Assembly (NCBI GenBank): GCA_002333425.1
Contig: DDBL01000250.1
Coordinates: forward strand, 1-30,430
Length of the DNA stretch: 30,430 nt
From: Leptospiraceae bacterium UBA2033
GTDB lineage: Bacteria; Spirochaetota; Leptospiria; Leptospirales; Leptospiraceae
Direction: 5' to 3'
The first letter of the stretch is position 1, and every line of letters begins with the position of its first letter. Positions 15,896 to 25,138 of the stretch are shown in pieces. The notes beneath the pieces are model-generated. The model was given only the letters and a program-made list of their open reading frames with translations, ran no database searches and had not been told where the DNA came from. A program made the translations under genes and the position numbers.

Positions 15896-16216
15896 ATGGC
15901 AGATAAAAAATCTTTCGTTCGTGTCTGGACTTCTTTAGATCCAATCGAAATCAAAAAACATCTGCTCTTAATTGATGATCTTTATGGCTCTTGTGCCAAT
16001 TGTAAACAACTTGGTTTAAATTATCTCAAAGATAAAGAATGCCCAGGTTGCAAAACTACTTTCAAATATGTAACAACCAACCTAAAAGGTATGGATGATG
16101 CAAAAAAAATTTTGAATCGAATCCAAGATATGAATTTAAAATTAATCTTAATCGAAAAAGAAGATTATATTCATGCAACTGCAAAAGATGCAATGAAAGA
16201 TTTATTTAAAAGCTGA
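15896..16216 (+). CDS. Small zinc-ribbon protein coupled to icmF
   Basis: The ATG at 15896 gives a 106-residue protein MADKKSFVRVWTSLDP... Two CxxC pairs (CANC and CPGC, 17 residues apart) form a probable zinc ribbon in the middle. The C-terminal half (KGMDDAKKILNRIQDMNLKL; EDYIHATAKDAMKDLFKS) is helical. The stop TGA shares its A with the icmF start (TGATG), so the two are translationally coupled, which suggests a role connected with the mutase: a metallochaperone-like, assembly or regulatory helper is conceivable. I know of no established function. No ribosome site is visible. Confidence 0.75.
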   Translation: MADKKSFVRVWTSLDPIEIKKHLLLIDDLYGSCANCKQLGLNYLKDKECPGCKTTFKYVTTNLKGMDDAKKILNRIQDMNLKLILIEKEDYIHATAKDAMKDLFKS

Positions 16217-19200
16217 TGTCTTCTTCTCCAATTTACCAATCCAAACATAAAATCCGAATTGTAACTTCTACTTCCTTATTCGATGGACATGATGCAAGTA
16301 TCAATGTAATGCGTAGAATATTGCAAGCAAGTGGTGCCGAAGTTATTCATTTAGGACACAATCGTTCAGCAAAGGAGATTGTAGACTGTGCAATCCAAGA
16401 AGACGTGCAGGCAATTGCGATTACCTCTTACCAAGGTGGGCATATCGAATTTTTCAAATACATGTTTGACTTGCTAAAAGAAAAACATTGTGGACATATT
16501 CGTATTTTTGGTGGAGGAGGCGGCACGATTCTTCCTTCTGAGATTGTAGAACTTCATTCCTACGGGATAACACGTATTTATTCCCCAGACGATGGTCGTG
16601 CAATGGGTCTGCAAGGAATGATCAATGATTTATTGGAAAAATCTGATTTTGCAAACGGGCATATTGGAGATACCAAGGATTATCCGCTAGATAAAGAAAT
16701 TCTTTTAGGAAAAGCGATTTCTTTATTGGACAATTCACTAGAAATTCCATTTGATCTAAAAAATAAATTACATCTCAAAGAAAATTCTACTACTCCTGTC
16801 ATTGGTTTAACTGGAACAGGCGGAGCTGGGAAATCTTCTATCACAGATGAACTCATTCGTCGTTTTATAAATGATTTTCCAGAGAAACAAATCGCTATTA
16901 TCTCCATAGACCCAAGCAAAAAAAAGACAGGCGGTGCACTCCTTGGAGATAGAATTCGTATGAATTCGATTCATCATCCGAATATTTTTATGCGCTCTCT
17001 TGCTACTAGAGAAGCAAATCTTTCAGTCAACAAACATATTTCTGAAATTGTAAAGTTGGTTCGTAATTCTTACTTTGATTTGATTTTCATTGAAACGGCT
17101 GGAATTGGACAGTCTGATTCTATGATTACCGAAATTGCGGATATTAGCATTTATGCGATGACACCAGAATTTGGAGCGGCAACTCAACTAGAAAAAATTG
17201 ATATGCTAGACTTTGCAGATTTAGTTGTTATCAATAAGTTTGATCGATTTGGTGCTGAGGATGCACTTCGCTCTGTAGCAAAACAATACCAAAGAAATCA
17301 CAAACGTTTTGATGAAAAAATCGAGTCAATGCCAGTTTATGGAACGATTGCTTCTCAGTTCAATGATGCGGGTATGAATCGTTTTTATTTGGCTGTCCTT
17401 GAGAAGATTGAGGAAAAATTGAAACAGACTTTTTTATCCAAGACATTTTCTGAAACAAAAACGAAACCTGATACAAAGAATTTTTCTCTGAGTATTGTTC
17501 CACAAACTAGAACTAGGTATCTTTCGGAAATCGCAAAAGAAGTTGCGGATTACAAAGAGTTTACCCAAGAACAATCCGAAATTGCAAGTAAAATGTATCA
17601 ACTGAGAGGCTCAATTGAGTTACTTTACCCCGAAATCAAATCTAAAACTCCTTCCAATGATCTATCCTTTCACAAACATATTTCTATAGAAACAAATGAA
17701 TTTGTATCCTTTGGAATTGGAGAGCTTTTAAAGCTGTATCAATCTTTGGAAGCAAAACTTCATCCTGAATGTAAAAGCATTTTAGAAAACTGGGAAAGCA
17801 AAACTTCTAATTACAAATCCGAATACTTTACTTACAAAGTCCGCGACAAAGAAATCAAAGTTGCGAATTTTACAAAGTCCCTTTCGGAATTGGACATTCC
17901 TAAAATTTCTTTACCACGATTCAAAGACTGGGGTGATATTCTCAGATGGAATTTACAAGAAAATGTTCCGGGTGAATTCCCATTTACCGCAGGAGTTTAT
18001 CCTTTCAAACGCTCCGAAGAAGATCCAACTCGTATGTTTGCAGGAGAAGGTGGACCAGAGCGAACGAACAAACGTTTCCATTATATCACCAAGGGGCAAA
18101 ACACGATTCGCCTCTCCACTGCATTTGATTCCGTAACTTTGTATGGAGAAAATCCAGACAAACGAATGGATATTTACGGAAAAATCGGAAACTCCGGTGT
18201 GTCCATTGCTTCCCTCGACGATATTAAAAAACTCTATTCTGGTTTTGATTTATGTAAACCATCTGCTTCTGTCTCGATGACGATCAATGGTCCGGCTCCG
18301 ATGTTACTTGCATTTTTTATGAATGCAATCATCGACCAACAGTGTGAAATCTATATTCGAGAAAATGCTTTAGTGGAAGAAGTAGAAAAAAAAATTCAAA
18401 CTATCTACGAAAAAAATTCAGAAAGTCGACCTAGGTACGCAGGCGATTTACCAGAACATCACAATGGTTTGGGTTTATTGCTATTAGGCGTTACGGGAGA
18501 CCAAGTTCTACCTAAAGAAATTTACGAAAAGATAAAAGCAGATGCAATGTCTAAAGTGCGTGGAACTGTCCAAGCAGATATTTTAAAAGAAGACCAAGCC
18601 CAGAATACTTGTATCTTTTCTACTGAGTTTGCTTTAAAACTCATGGGCGATATTCAGGAGTATTTCATTCACAACAAAGTGCGAAATTTTTACTCTGTCT
18701 CTATTTCTGGTTATCATATTGCAGAAGCGGGTGCAAATCCGATTACACAACTCGCACTGACTCTTTCGAATGGATTTACTTATATCGAATACTATTTGTC
18801 TCGCGGAATGAAGATTGACGACTTTGCGCCTAACTTATCTTTTTTCTTTTCCAACGGAATGGATCCCGAATACAGCGTGATGGGTCGTGTGGCAAGGCGT
18901 GTCTGGGCAAAAGCTATCAAGTATAAATACAAAGGCTCCCTTCGTAGCCAACTTTTAAAATACCATATCCAAACATCTGGTAGATCTTTACATGCACAGG
19001 AAATTGAATTTAACGATATTCGCACCACCTTACAAGCATTAACCGCACTCTACGATAATTGTAATTCTCTTCATACAAACGCTTTCGACGAAGCAATTAC
19101 AACTCCGACAGAAGATTCGGTTCGTCGTGCGATGGCAATTCAACTTATCATCAACCGCGAAATGGGACTGGCTAAGAATGAGAATCCGCTACAAGGATGT

Positions 19201-19659
19201 TTTATCATTGAAGAATTGACTGACTTAGTAGAAGAAAGAGTAATGTTGGAATTCATTCGTATTTCCGAACGTGGTGGAGTTTTGGGTGCAATGGAGACGA
19301 TGTACCAAAGAAATAAAATCCAAGACGAGTCCCTTCACTATGAACATTTAAAACATTCCGGTGAATTTCCAATCATTGGGGTAAATACTTTTTTAAATAG
19401 CAAAGGCTCTCCTACTATTATTCCAGAAGAAGTAATTCGTTCGACCAAAGAAGAGCGTGATTTGCAGATTACAAATATTGAAAACTTACATAAAGCGAAG
19501 TCTAGTATTTCTAATGAAAAAATTCTTTCTCTCAAAAAATCTGCCATTCAAAATGAAAATCTATTTGAGCGGCTAATGGATGTTAGTAAGTATTTATCAT
19601 TAGGACAAATGACACAGGCGCTTTACGAAGTTGGTGGTCAATACAGAAGAAATATGTAA
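16216..19659 (+). CDS. icmF: Fused isobutyryl-CoA mutase IcmF
   Basis: A 1147-residue adenosylcobalamin-dependent acyl-CoA mutase fused to its G-protein chaperone. Order: B12-binding domain (about 10-140) with DGHDASIN and the glycine run FGGGGGT; MeaB-like GTPase with Walker A GLTGTGGAGKSS (about 194-206), SIDPSKKKTGGALLGDRIRM, ETAGIGQSD and NKFDRFG; then the mutase barrel from about 560 (RMFAGEGGPERTNKRFHYIT, SVSISGYHIAEAGANP, PLQGCFIIEELTDLVEE). This order (B12, G, mutase) is diagnostic for IcmF rather than methylmalonyl-CoA mutase. It interconverts isobutyryl- and n-butyryl-CoA and related acyl-CoAs. It is the centre of a three-gene operon, overlapping by one base at each end. The length is as expected for the family. 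Confidence 0.96.
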   Translation: MSSSPIYQSKHKIRIVTSTSLFDGHDASINVMRRILQASGAEVIHLGHNRSAKEIVDCAIQEDVQAIAITSYQGGHIEFFKYMFDLLKEKHCGHIRIFGGGGGTILPSEIVELHSYGITRIYSPDDGRAMGLQGMINDLLEKSDFANGHIGDTKDYPLDKEILLGKAISLLDNSLEIPFDLKNKLHLKENSTTPVIGLTGTGGAGKSSITDELIRRFINDFPEKQIAIISIDPSKKKTGGALLGDRIRMNSIHHPNIFMRSLATREANLSVNKHISEIVKLVRNSYFDLIFIETAGIGQSDSMITEIADISIYAMTPEFGAATQLEKIDMLDFADLVVINKFDRFGAEDALRSVAKQYQRNHKRFDEKIESMPVYGTIASQFNDAGMNRFYLAVLEKIEEKLKQTFLSKTFSETKTKPDTKNFSLSIVPQTRTRYLSEIAKEVADYKEFTQEQSEIASKMYQLRGSIELLYPEIKSKTPSNDLSFHKHISIETNEFVSFGIGELLKLYQSLEAKLHPECKSILENWESKTSNYKSEYFTYKVRDKEIKVANFTKSLSELDIPKISLPRFKDWGDILRWNLQENVPGEFPFTAGVYPFKRSEEDPTRMFAGEGGPERTNKRFHYITKGQNTIRLSTAFDSVTLYGENPDKRMDIYGKIGNSGVSIASLDDIKKLYSGFDLCKPSASVSMTINGPAPMLLAFFMNAIIDQQCEIYIRENALVEEVEKKIQTIYEKNSESRPRYAGDLPEHHNGLGLLLLGVTGDQVLPKEIYEKIKADAMSKVRGTVQADILKEDQAQNTCIFSTEFALKLMGDIQEYFIHNKVRNFYSVSISGYHIAEAGANPITQLALTLSNGFTYIEYYLSRGMKIDDFAPNLSFFFSNGMDPEYSVMGRVARRVWAKAIKYKYKGSLRSQLLKYHIQTSGRSLHAQEIEFNDIRTTLQALTALYDNCNSLHTNAFDEAITTPTEDSVRRAMAIQLIINREMGLAKNENPLQGCFIIEELTDLVEERVMLEFIRISERGGVLGAMETMYQRNKIQDESLHYEHLKHSGEFPIIGVNTFLNSKGSPTIIPEEVIRSTKEERDLQITNIENLHKAKSSISNEKILSLKKSAIQNENLFERLMDVSKYLSLGQMTQALYEVGGQYRRNM

Positions 19660-20522
19660 TGAAAATCTACGAATTCCAACTCAATACAAGACATTCTGAA
19701 TTAGATTCCAGCCTTCATATCAATAACGCAAATTATCTACGTTACCTAGAAGAAGCAAGAGTTGCCATGATGAATGAGCAAAATTTTCCAATCTATGCAG
19801 TGCATGAAGCAAATGTAGAAATGATTTTGTATAAGTATGTTTGTAATTTCAAACAACAAGTGCGTTATCCGGAAAAGCTCACAGTTAGAAGTAAACAAAT
19901 TCAAACTAAAAAAGTGCGAGGAGTTTTACGTCAGGAAATATTTCGAGAGGATGGAAGCCTTTGTTTTGAGGCGGATGCGTATTGGGCTTATTTTGCAAAA
20001 AGTAAATCACAGGTAAATAAAACCCTAGAATTTACACAAAAATTTGGACAAAACGAATATACCGATATTCCTTTAATTAAATCAGAAAATGATAGTAAGG
20101 TTAATGACAATTTGCCTCATCATAAACTTCAAATAGAAGTTCGCCCCTATGAAATAGATTCATTTCAGCATGTAAATAACGCAGTGTATGCAAATTATTT
20201 TGAAATTGGAAGATGGGATTTTAGAAGAAAACTTTTTAGTGATATAAATTTTTTTAAGAATCTTAATTTAATTTTTGTTTTGTATAAATCAACTGTGCAA
20301 TTTGCAAGACCTTCTTTTGTATTTGAAGAATTATTTATTAAGACATGGCTAATAGAACTAACGCCTCTTCGAATTATTTACTGGCAAGAAATACAAGATA
20401 AAGATGGAACGATACGCGCAACCTCTAGGTCAGAAGGTTGTGCAGTGAATAACAAAGGGTTTCCCACAAAGTTATCGCCCGAAATTATACTAGCATCTAA
20501 ATCAATGCTTGTGTTCAAATAA
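19659..20522 (+). CDS. Double-hotdog acyl-CoA/acyl-ACP thioesterase
   Basis: This 287-residue protein holds two 4HBT-type hotdog domains. Each has the motif D...HxNNxxY: SELDSSLHINNANYLRYLEE (residues 13-32) and YEIDSFQHVNNAVYANYFEI near 165-184. Such thioesterases hydrolyse acyl-CoA or acyl-ACP to free acid; the duplicated fold in one chain is like FatA/FatB and some bacterial acyl-ACP thioesterases. The ATG at 19659 overlaps the last base of the icmF stop (TAATG), so expression is coupled. Together with IcmF it points to release of a rearranged acyl group, though the chain length is not predictable. A long T run follows the gene. Confidence 0.88.
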   Translation: MKIYEFQLNTRHSELDSSLHINNANYLRYLEEARVAMMNEQNFPIYAVHEANVEMILYKYVCNFKQQVRYPEKLTVRSKQIQTKKVRGVLRQEIFREDGSLCFEADAYWAYFAKSKSQVNKTLEFTQKFGQNEYTDIPLIKSENDSKVNDNLPHHKLQIEVRPYEIDSFQHVNNAVYANYFEIGRWDFRRKLFSDINFFKNLNLIFVLYKSTVQFARPSFVFEELFIKTWLIELTPLRIIYWQEIQDKDGTIRATSRSEGCAVNNKGFPTKLSPEIILASKSMLVFK

Positions 20523-20523
20523 A

Positions 20524-20535
20524 TTTTTTTTTTTT
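20524..20535 (+). terminator. T tract after the icmF operon
   Basis: About a dozen consecutive T directly follow the thioesterase stop codon. No strong hairpin is visible before it, so termination is uncertain. Confidence 0.3.
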
Positions 20536-20629
20536 AAACTCAAGTACGTATTTTTTATTGTCGACGTTAGACGTATAGTCGGCCTAAAGTATTAGCCAGA
20601 CCATTTTACAAAATAAGGTGAATAACAGA

Positions 20630-21154
20630 ATGAAAAATTCATTAGCCAAAATCACTGCTGAAAGAAGTAAATTACTTTCCGCAAAAACTCCAGAACAATA
20701 TATTACTTTCTCGATTAACAGCAAGTTGCCTCCTGGAAAAAAAGCAACAATTACCTCTGAGTGGTTAGCTAAAACAAATTTTACGTATGAGGATATTTCT
20801 TATGCGAGAAATAGAGATCCGTTTTGGAGAAAGAAAAAATCCCAAGGTAGCAAAGAGAGAAATTTAAAAAGAATTCAAGAATTCAATTTTAAAAAACCAG
20901 GTGCTACTCCTAAGAAAACTTGGACAACTGCTGAAATGGAAGAGTTATTTGATTTAGATAAAAAATTCGTAGATCGTGATTTAGCAAAAAAATTCAAAAC
21001 ATCTCTACCAGCAATTAATCACATTAGACGTAAGTTCAAAATGGTTAGAGAGATTTTTGAAGTTAAGAAAGAAAAAGCAAACAAGAAAAAAATGGTCGCG
21101 TATTCTATGAAAAGCGAAAAACTACTTAGAGAAGAGTTAGCTTCTCTCGGCTAA
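20630..21154 (+). CDS. Basic Myb/SANT-like protein, probable nucleic-acid binder
   Basis: The ATG at 20630 has AAGGTGA about 9 bp upstream; the GTG at 20618 lies inside that site. The 174-residue protein is strongly Lys/Arg-rich. The region about 105-145 (KKTWTTAEMEELFDLDKKFV, DRDLAKKFKTSLPAINHIRR) looks like a helix-turn-helix of Myb/SANT type with a Trp at the start. An earlier segment (TSEWLAKTNFTYEDISYARN) may be a second such helix set. DNA or RNA binding is inferred from charge and motif. It stands alone between the icmF operon and the convergent lipoprotein gene 6 bp away. Confidence 0.7.
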   Translation: MKNSLAKITAERSKLLSAKTPEQYITFSINSKLPPGKKATITSEWLAKTNFTYEDISYARNRDPFWRKKKSQGSKERNLKRIQEFNFKKPGATPKKTWTTAEMEELFDLDKKFVDRDLAKKFKTSLPAINHIRRKFKMVREIFEVKKEKANKKKMVAYSMKSEKLLREELASLG

Positions 21155-21160
21155 TATTGA

Positions 21161-21571
21161 TTATTCGATTCCCTGCTGAATTTTTCTCATCTCTTCACAG
21201 GGAATACTGCTTTTTATTGCCCCAGCTCGAATTTCTTCACAAGAAAATTTTTGAATTTCTAAATAACAGTTTCGAGAAACTTCTTTAATTTTTTGCGGAT
21301 TTTCTCCTGTCAAAATATAAACTCTACTTTTCTTAGTTTTCTCATTACATTTTTCTGGTTTAACTTCAGACTTTGCATAATTTTGTAAGCCCTTTTTAAT
21401 TTTAGATAGATCATCTTGTGTTAAACAAGATTCTAATTTCTCACATATGTTATAAGAAATTTCTAAAGATTCTCTGCGCCAATCGGGGTCATTGAACTCA
21501 GGCTGTTTTTGTTTTTTACAGTCAAAAAAGAATAAAGTTAAAGTTAAGAATAATAGAATATTTTTTTTCAT
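21161..21571 (-). CDS. Small lipoprotein with six conserved-looking cysteines
   Basis: A 136-residue lipoprotein with signal MKKNILLFLTLTLFFFDC (lipobox Cys18). The mature part has six further cysteines (NIC, ESC, EKC, NC, FSC, IPC), which could form three disulfides in the periplasm. AGGAC lies 7 bp before the ATG. It begins 11 bp after the MotB-like stop and is probably its operon partner. Function is unknown. Confidence 0.75.
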   Translation of the reverse strand: MKKNILLFLTLTLFFFDCKKQKQPEFNDPDWRRESLEISYNICEKLESCLTQDDLSKIKKGLQNYAKSEVKPEKCNEKTKKSRVYILTGENPQKIKEVSRNCYLEIQKFSCEEIRAGAIKSSIPCEEMRKIQQGIE

Positions 21572-21582
21572 TAAAAGTCCTG

Positions 21583-22317
21583 TTAACGTTTACGTATCAT
21601 AATTTCAATTCGTTCTTGATTTGCTGCATCTTCAGGAGTCTCTGCGGCAGAATTTTTTCTGAATCCAGAAAGCCCCTGAACAGCAATTCTAGATTCGGGA
21701 ATTCCATATTTCTCACTTAAAAATTTTGCCATAACGGAAGCGCGATAGGAATTATAAGCCCAGTTATTGAGATCCTTTTTATTTTCAATTGTCTCTAAAT
21801 AAGGAATCTGAACTCGAAGAATAATTTCTATGTTCAAATCTTTTGTTACCTCAGCTAATTTTACAAACAACTCATCTGATTCCTTGGATAATTTAATATT
21901 ACCCTCTCCCAAAGAAGAAGCAGGTAAGGTTAGCGTTAACTCTTCGTTATTCTGTAAATCAATCAAAACCTTATCTGAGATTAATAACTTTTTGACGCTA
22001 TACTGAAATCGCTCCCAGAGTCTATAGATTTGTGATTTGGGAACCAGATCTTTGTCTTTTATGACTCCAGACGATCCATCCAAAACGAGAGAATCTCCAC
22101 CTTCATCCAAACCAAATCCTCCGCGGATAACAGAAGATACACTCTTTAACTTTCCTGCATCCACTGTAGAAATTGAATACATAACAATAAAAAGTCCTAA
22201 AAGTAGAGTGATCATATCAGCATACGTTAGTAGCCACCTGTCACTTATATCTTTCTCTTCTGGATGTTTGTTTGACTTTCTACGTTTTGATTTTGCTGTG
22301 GATTCATTTTGTGTCAT
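21583..22317 (-). CDS. MotB/OmpA-family protein, orphan
   Basis: A 244-residue protein from the ATG at 22317, two codons' distance from the preceding stop; the TTG at 22329 lies inside the upstream gene. A basic N-terminal tail, then one membrane helix in RWLLTYADMITLLLGLFIVMYS with the Asp that is the proton site in MotB stators. The C-terminal OmpA-like domain has NSYRASVMAKFLSEKYGIPE, SRIAVQGLSG and NQERIEIMI, but the usual GHTD-type motif is replaced by LRVQIPYLE, so peptidoglycan binding may be altered. No motA gene is adjacent, and the neighbours are not flagellar, so it may be an accessory or non-motility stator. Confidence 0.82.
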   Translation of the reverse strand: MTQNESTAKSKRRKSNKHPEEKDISDRWLLTYADMITLLLGLFIVMYSISTVDAGKLKSVSSVIRGGFGLDEGGDSLVLDGSSGVIKDKDLVPKSQIYRLWERFQYSVKKLLISDKVLIDLQNNEELTLTLPASSLGEGNIKLSKESDELFVKLAEVTKDLNIEIILRVQIPYLETIENKKDLNNWAYNSYRASVMAKFLSEKYGIPESRIAVQGLSGFRKNSAAETPEDAANQERIEIMIRKR

Positions 22318-22318
22318 T

Positions 22319-22966
22319 TCATTTTCCAAACTTTGGGAAACAGGTTTTCAAGAACTCATGCTCGGTTTTATCTACTTCACTAAAAAACGATTCAAACAAA
22401 TCATGATTAACCGGCAAACAAGCATGATACCCATCCTCTATAGTAGCGAATAATGGGTGTATGCCTAAAATTTTTGCCATAAAACGTGCAGGTTTCATCA
22501 GCACTGCATTGATAGGTCTATGTGCAAGTTCATAAAATTGACGTAAATTAAGTAACACTATTTCTAATTGCTGAAAACGTTCTTCGGCATGACCCAGTTC
22601 AATAAAGTATTCTATATATTTGTCTTGCGTAAGTTCAGTTTCTTCATTCCAATTTTTTTCGAGCATTAAGTAAGCCATTTGCGTATCAAGTTTATCAGTT
22701 AGATTATTCAAATCAATTAAACGTTCCATACTTTCTTTGGTTTCTTCTTTGATCATACTTTTTATTTTATCAAAAGAACTAATTGCTAAATCTACCCATT
22801 CTGCTTTTGCTTCTAGGTTATAAATTTTATCAAAAAAATAATTCACCATCTGGATAGTATCAGGTCTTTCAAAATAACTATGGTAGGTAATTTTAAATCT
22901 TGTGACTTGTGCTTTTACAACCTGTTTTTTGGCGGCGAATATTTGCTCTTTGCTGTAATGAATCAT
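22319..22966 (-). CDS. Helical protein resembling the FFLEELY-motif family
   Basis: A 215-residue, mostly helical soluble protein. The pattern RFKITYHSYFERPD followed by YFFDKIYNLEAK and LNNLTDKLDTQMAYLMLEK parallels the RFxxTY, FFLEELYG and LSxxLDxxMA pattern of FFLEELY-motif proteins, whose function is not established. The motif itself is degenerate here (YFFDKIY). The stop TGA is two bases from the MotB-like start, so the two are coupled. The upstream gap 22967-23081 shows nothing. Confidence 0.6.
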   Translation of the reverse strand: MIHYSKEQIFAAKKQVVKAQVTRFKITYHSYFERPDTIQMVNYFFDKIYNLEAKAEWVDLAISSFDKIKSMIKEETKESMERLIDLNNLTDKLDTQMAYLMLEKNWNEETELTQDKYIEYFIELGHAEERFQQLEIVLLNLRQFYELAHRPINAVLMKPARFMAKILGIHPLFATIEDGYHACLPVNHDLFESFFSEVDKTEHEFLKTCFPKFGK

Positions 22967-23081
22967 GAATTGTATTCAGTGGAGGAAAATTATCCCTTAA
23001 TATTACGAACGATTAAATAGAATCAGTATACCTTGGAAATAGATAATTTTGTAAACTTTTTTTTATCACATTCAGGCTAAA

Positions 23082-24068
23082 CTAGGTTGGGAATATTTTG
23101 TCCTTATTGTAGTATTTAGAAATCTGATTTATCATGAATTCAATAATTTCATTAGTTTTTGTTTCTGGGTAAACACTTAATTTTTCCATTCTTTCAAACG
23201 GATAATGCAAAATATCCGAATTTGATCTAAGTTTTTTCATTTTCTTCAAGTAGTCCGCATTTATTCTAAATGTTCCAATACTTATATCGAAAATTTTATT
23301 AGCATCAAGAACGGAAAAAGTTTTTTCGACTAACTCTGTATAAATTTTGCGCCAATCTTTTACATGCAAAATAGGATCAAAACAAATTCGTATTTTCCAT
23401 CCATCTCGTAAAGCTGATTGAATATCCGTAAGTCTACGATTCAAAGTAGGAGTTTTACTTTCATACTTTTTGATAATTTCATCTGGTGAAATTGTCCAAG
23501 CTAAAATTACATTCTCAGGAGGTTGAATTTTTTGTAGAAGGTTATAACGATTACTCTTAGTTCTTACTTCAATTATTAAATTGGAATGTTCTCTCGCAAA
23601 TTCTATCCATGAACTAGTATACGACACCAAATCTTCAAAAGCAAGTAAGTCAGTCTCGTAGGAAATGCAAAGATAAGTAGGATTATCCGTTAGTAATTTT
23701 TTTGTTTCTTCAAAAAAATCTTCTATGTTCACATAAATAACTACATTACCAGAATTAAACATTCCTTGCAGATAACAATATTCACAATTATATACACAAT
23801 TTAAAATAAGTGTGTTGTAATAAAAATTAGTAAATCCGTAACTATTTACAACTTCTGATCCCTTATAATAGAAATTGTCCTTTTTAACGGCTAATATTAA
23901 TTTGACTGAATTTTTCTGTTCTTGAAAATTTTGATTAGAACGATTGAATATATTTTTATAATTCTGAATTTTGATTAAAATAGAATTTGGGTACTTTGCT
24001 AAAATTTTCGTAGTGGTAGGATAACGGTAAGCATCCTCTTCAATATAAATATGACTAAAACGAATCAA
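23082..24068 (-). CDS. SplB-like radical SAM protein
   Basis: A 328-residue radical SAM enzyme with the cluster motif CVYNCEYC (Cys91, Cys95, Cys98) followed by YLQG, arranged as in spore photoproduct lyase (CxxxCxxCYL). The following barrel segments (NVVIYVN, YLCISYETDLLAFEDLV, VILAWTISPDEIIK, IRICFDPILHVKDW) also match that family. In SplB a fourth cysteine about 44 residues after the cluster acts as hydrogen donor; here the matching place reads SYETD with no Cys, though Cys134 is nearby. Spirochaetes do not sporulate, so the substrate is likely something else. The ATG overlaps the lipase stop by 4 bp, so the two are coupled. Confidence 0.82.
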   Translation of the reverse strand: MIRFSHIYIEEDAYRYPTTTKILAKYPNSILIKIQNYKNIFNRSNQNFQEQKNSVKLILAVKKDNFYYKGSEVVNSYGFTNFYYNTLILNCVYNCEYCYLQGMFNSGNVVIYVNIEDFFEETKKLLTDNPTYLCISYETDLLAFEDLVSYTSSWIEFAREHSNLIIEVRTKSNRYNLLQKIQPPENVILAWTISPDEIIKKYESKTPTLNRRLTDIQSALRDGWKIRICFDPILHVKDWRKIYTELVEKTFSVLDANKIFDISIGTFRINADYLKKMKKLRSNSDILHYPFERMEKLSVYPETKTNEIIEFMINQISKYYNKDKIFPT

Positions 24069-25123
24069 GGCAAATCATTGTAAAACGTTACTTGCATAGA
24101 GTTTATCAAAAGCTTAACATCAAAGTGATCATAAGCACCTATATCTCTAACTTGGGAAAGAGTATTTCCACTCAAGGACGCACTCGAAGCAGGAACAATA
24201 CAGTCAGAAGGAGCAAAACTGCTTCCAAGTAATGGACACGCGATGGATAAACCAGGCAGATTTCCGCCAGAGCCAATATTTCCAGTCGAATTCACAGAAC
24301 CATAATACGCATAAAATAAATCATCTCTGTCTTTCTTGGCATTAATCTGAGTTAACTTGACATTAGCCGCTCCAGAAATTTTACCGTCAAAATTATCCCA
24401 AGCCAAATCGCGTCCACCATCTGTATCAGTTAGAAATCCAGCGATACTTCCTAAAGGACCTCTATCACCTTGAAATTGAGGACTAGCCCATGGAGAGCCA
24501 TGATAAGGAGTGCCAGTAGTAATTACACGATTGATATAACTTGGTCTACTTGTTCCTTCATAGATTGCAAAACGACTTACCAGACCACCCATAGAATGAG
24601 CGAGGATAACAACCGTATTGCTCTCAGCTTGAAAAAGTGAATCCATTTTACTTCGAAATCTTTTTGCATTTGTATCAATTGGATTTGATGTAAGATAATC
24701 AAAGGCATATATATCATAAGATTTAGAAAGGACAATTAGATCGAAGGTAGAAGTTTTAATAAAATCAGCCCATCCATTTGTAATGACACGAGCTTTTTGT
24801 TCGCCCAAACTGAGAGTTTTAGAATCTCTATCATTATAATCCCATCCATGAACGAGGATTAGCTTTTTTTTCCCGGAAGTCACATGTGAAGAATTTGCTT
24901 CGGCTACTAAATCTAAATTTAGTGTGGATCCAACTTTTAAGGCAGGGTTAATGTAAAAAAGTTTTGCCGCAGAATCACCATTATCCGCAAAAGGAATACC
25001 AAGGAGATACTGAATCGTCGAAACTTGCAGGGATTTGATTTGTTTTTCTTTCTGAGACTGAGAGTTACGACAAGATATAAAAAATAAAAATAGAACAAGA
25101 GTAAGAAAGAAATAATTTTTCAT
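24065..25123 (-). CDS. Lipase-like alpha/beta-hydrolase lipoprotein
   Basis: A 352-residue exported hydrolase. The signal MKNYFFLTLVLFLFFISC gives lipidated Cys18. The oxyanion segment LILVHGWDYNDRD (about 88-100), nucleophile elbow VVILAHSMGGLVSR (Ser177) and a C-terminal His in AYDHFDVK match secreted lipases/esterases. The elbow has Ala in place of the first Gly of GxSxG, as in Bacillus-type lipases. It probably acts on lipids or esters at the envelope. It lies 15 bp after the STAS gene and overlaps the SplB-like gene, forming a three-gene run. Confidence 0.85.
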   Translation of the reverse strand: MKNYFFLTLVLFLFFISCRNSQSQKEKQIKSLQVSTIQYLLGIPFADNGDSAAKLFYINPALKVGSTLNLDLVAEANSSHVTSGKKKLILVHGWDYNDRDSKTLSLGEQKARVITNGWADFIKTSTFDLIVLSKSYDIYAFDYLTSNPIDTNAKRFRSKMDSLFQAESNTVVILAHSMGGLVSRFAIYEGTSRPSYINRVITTGTPYHGSPWASPQFQGDRGPLGSIAGFLTDTDGGRDLAWDNFDGKISGAANVKLTQINAKKDRDDLFYAYYGSVNSTGNIGSGGNLPGLSIACPLLGSSFAPSDCIVPASSASLSGNTLSQVRDIGAYDHFDVKLLINSMQVTFYNDLP

Positions 25124-25138
25124 CGCTAATAAAATGAA

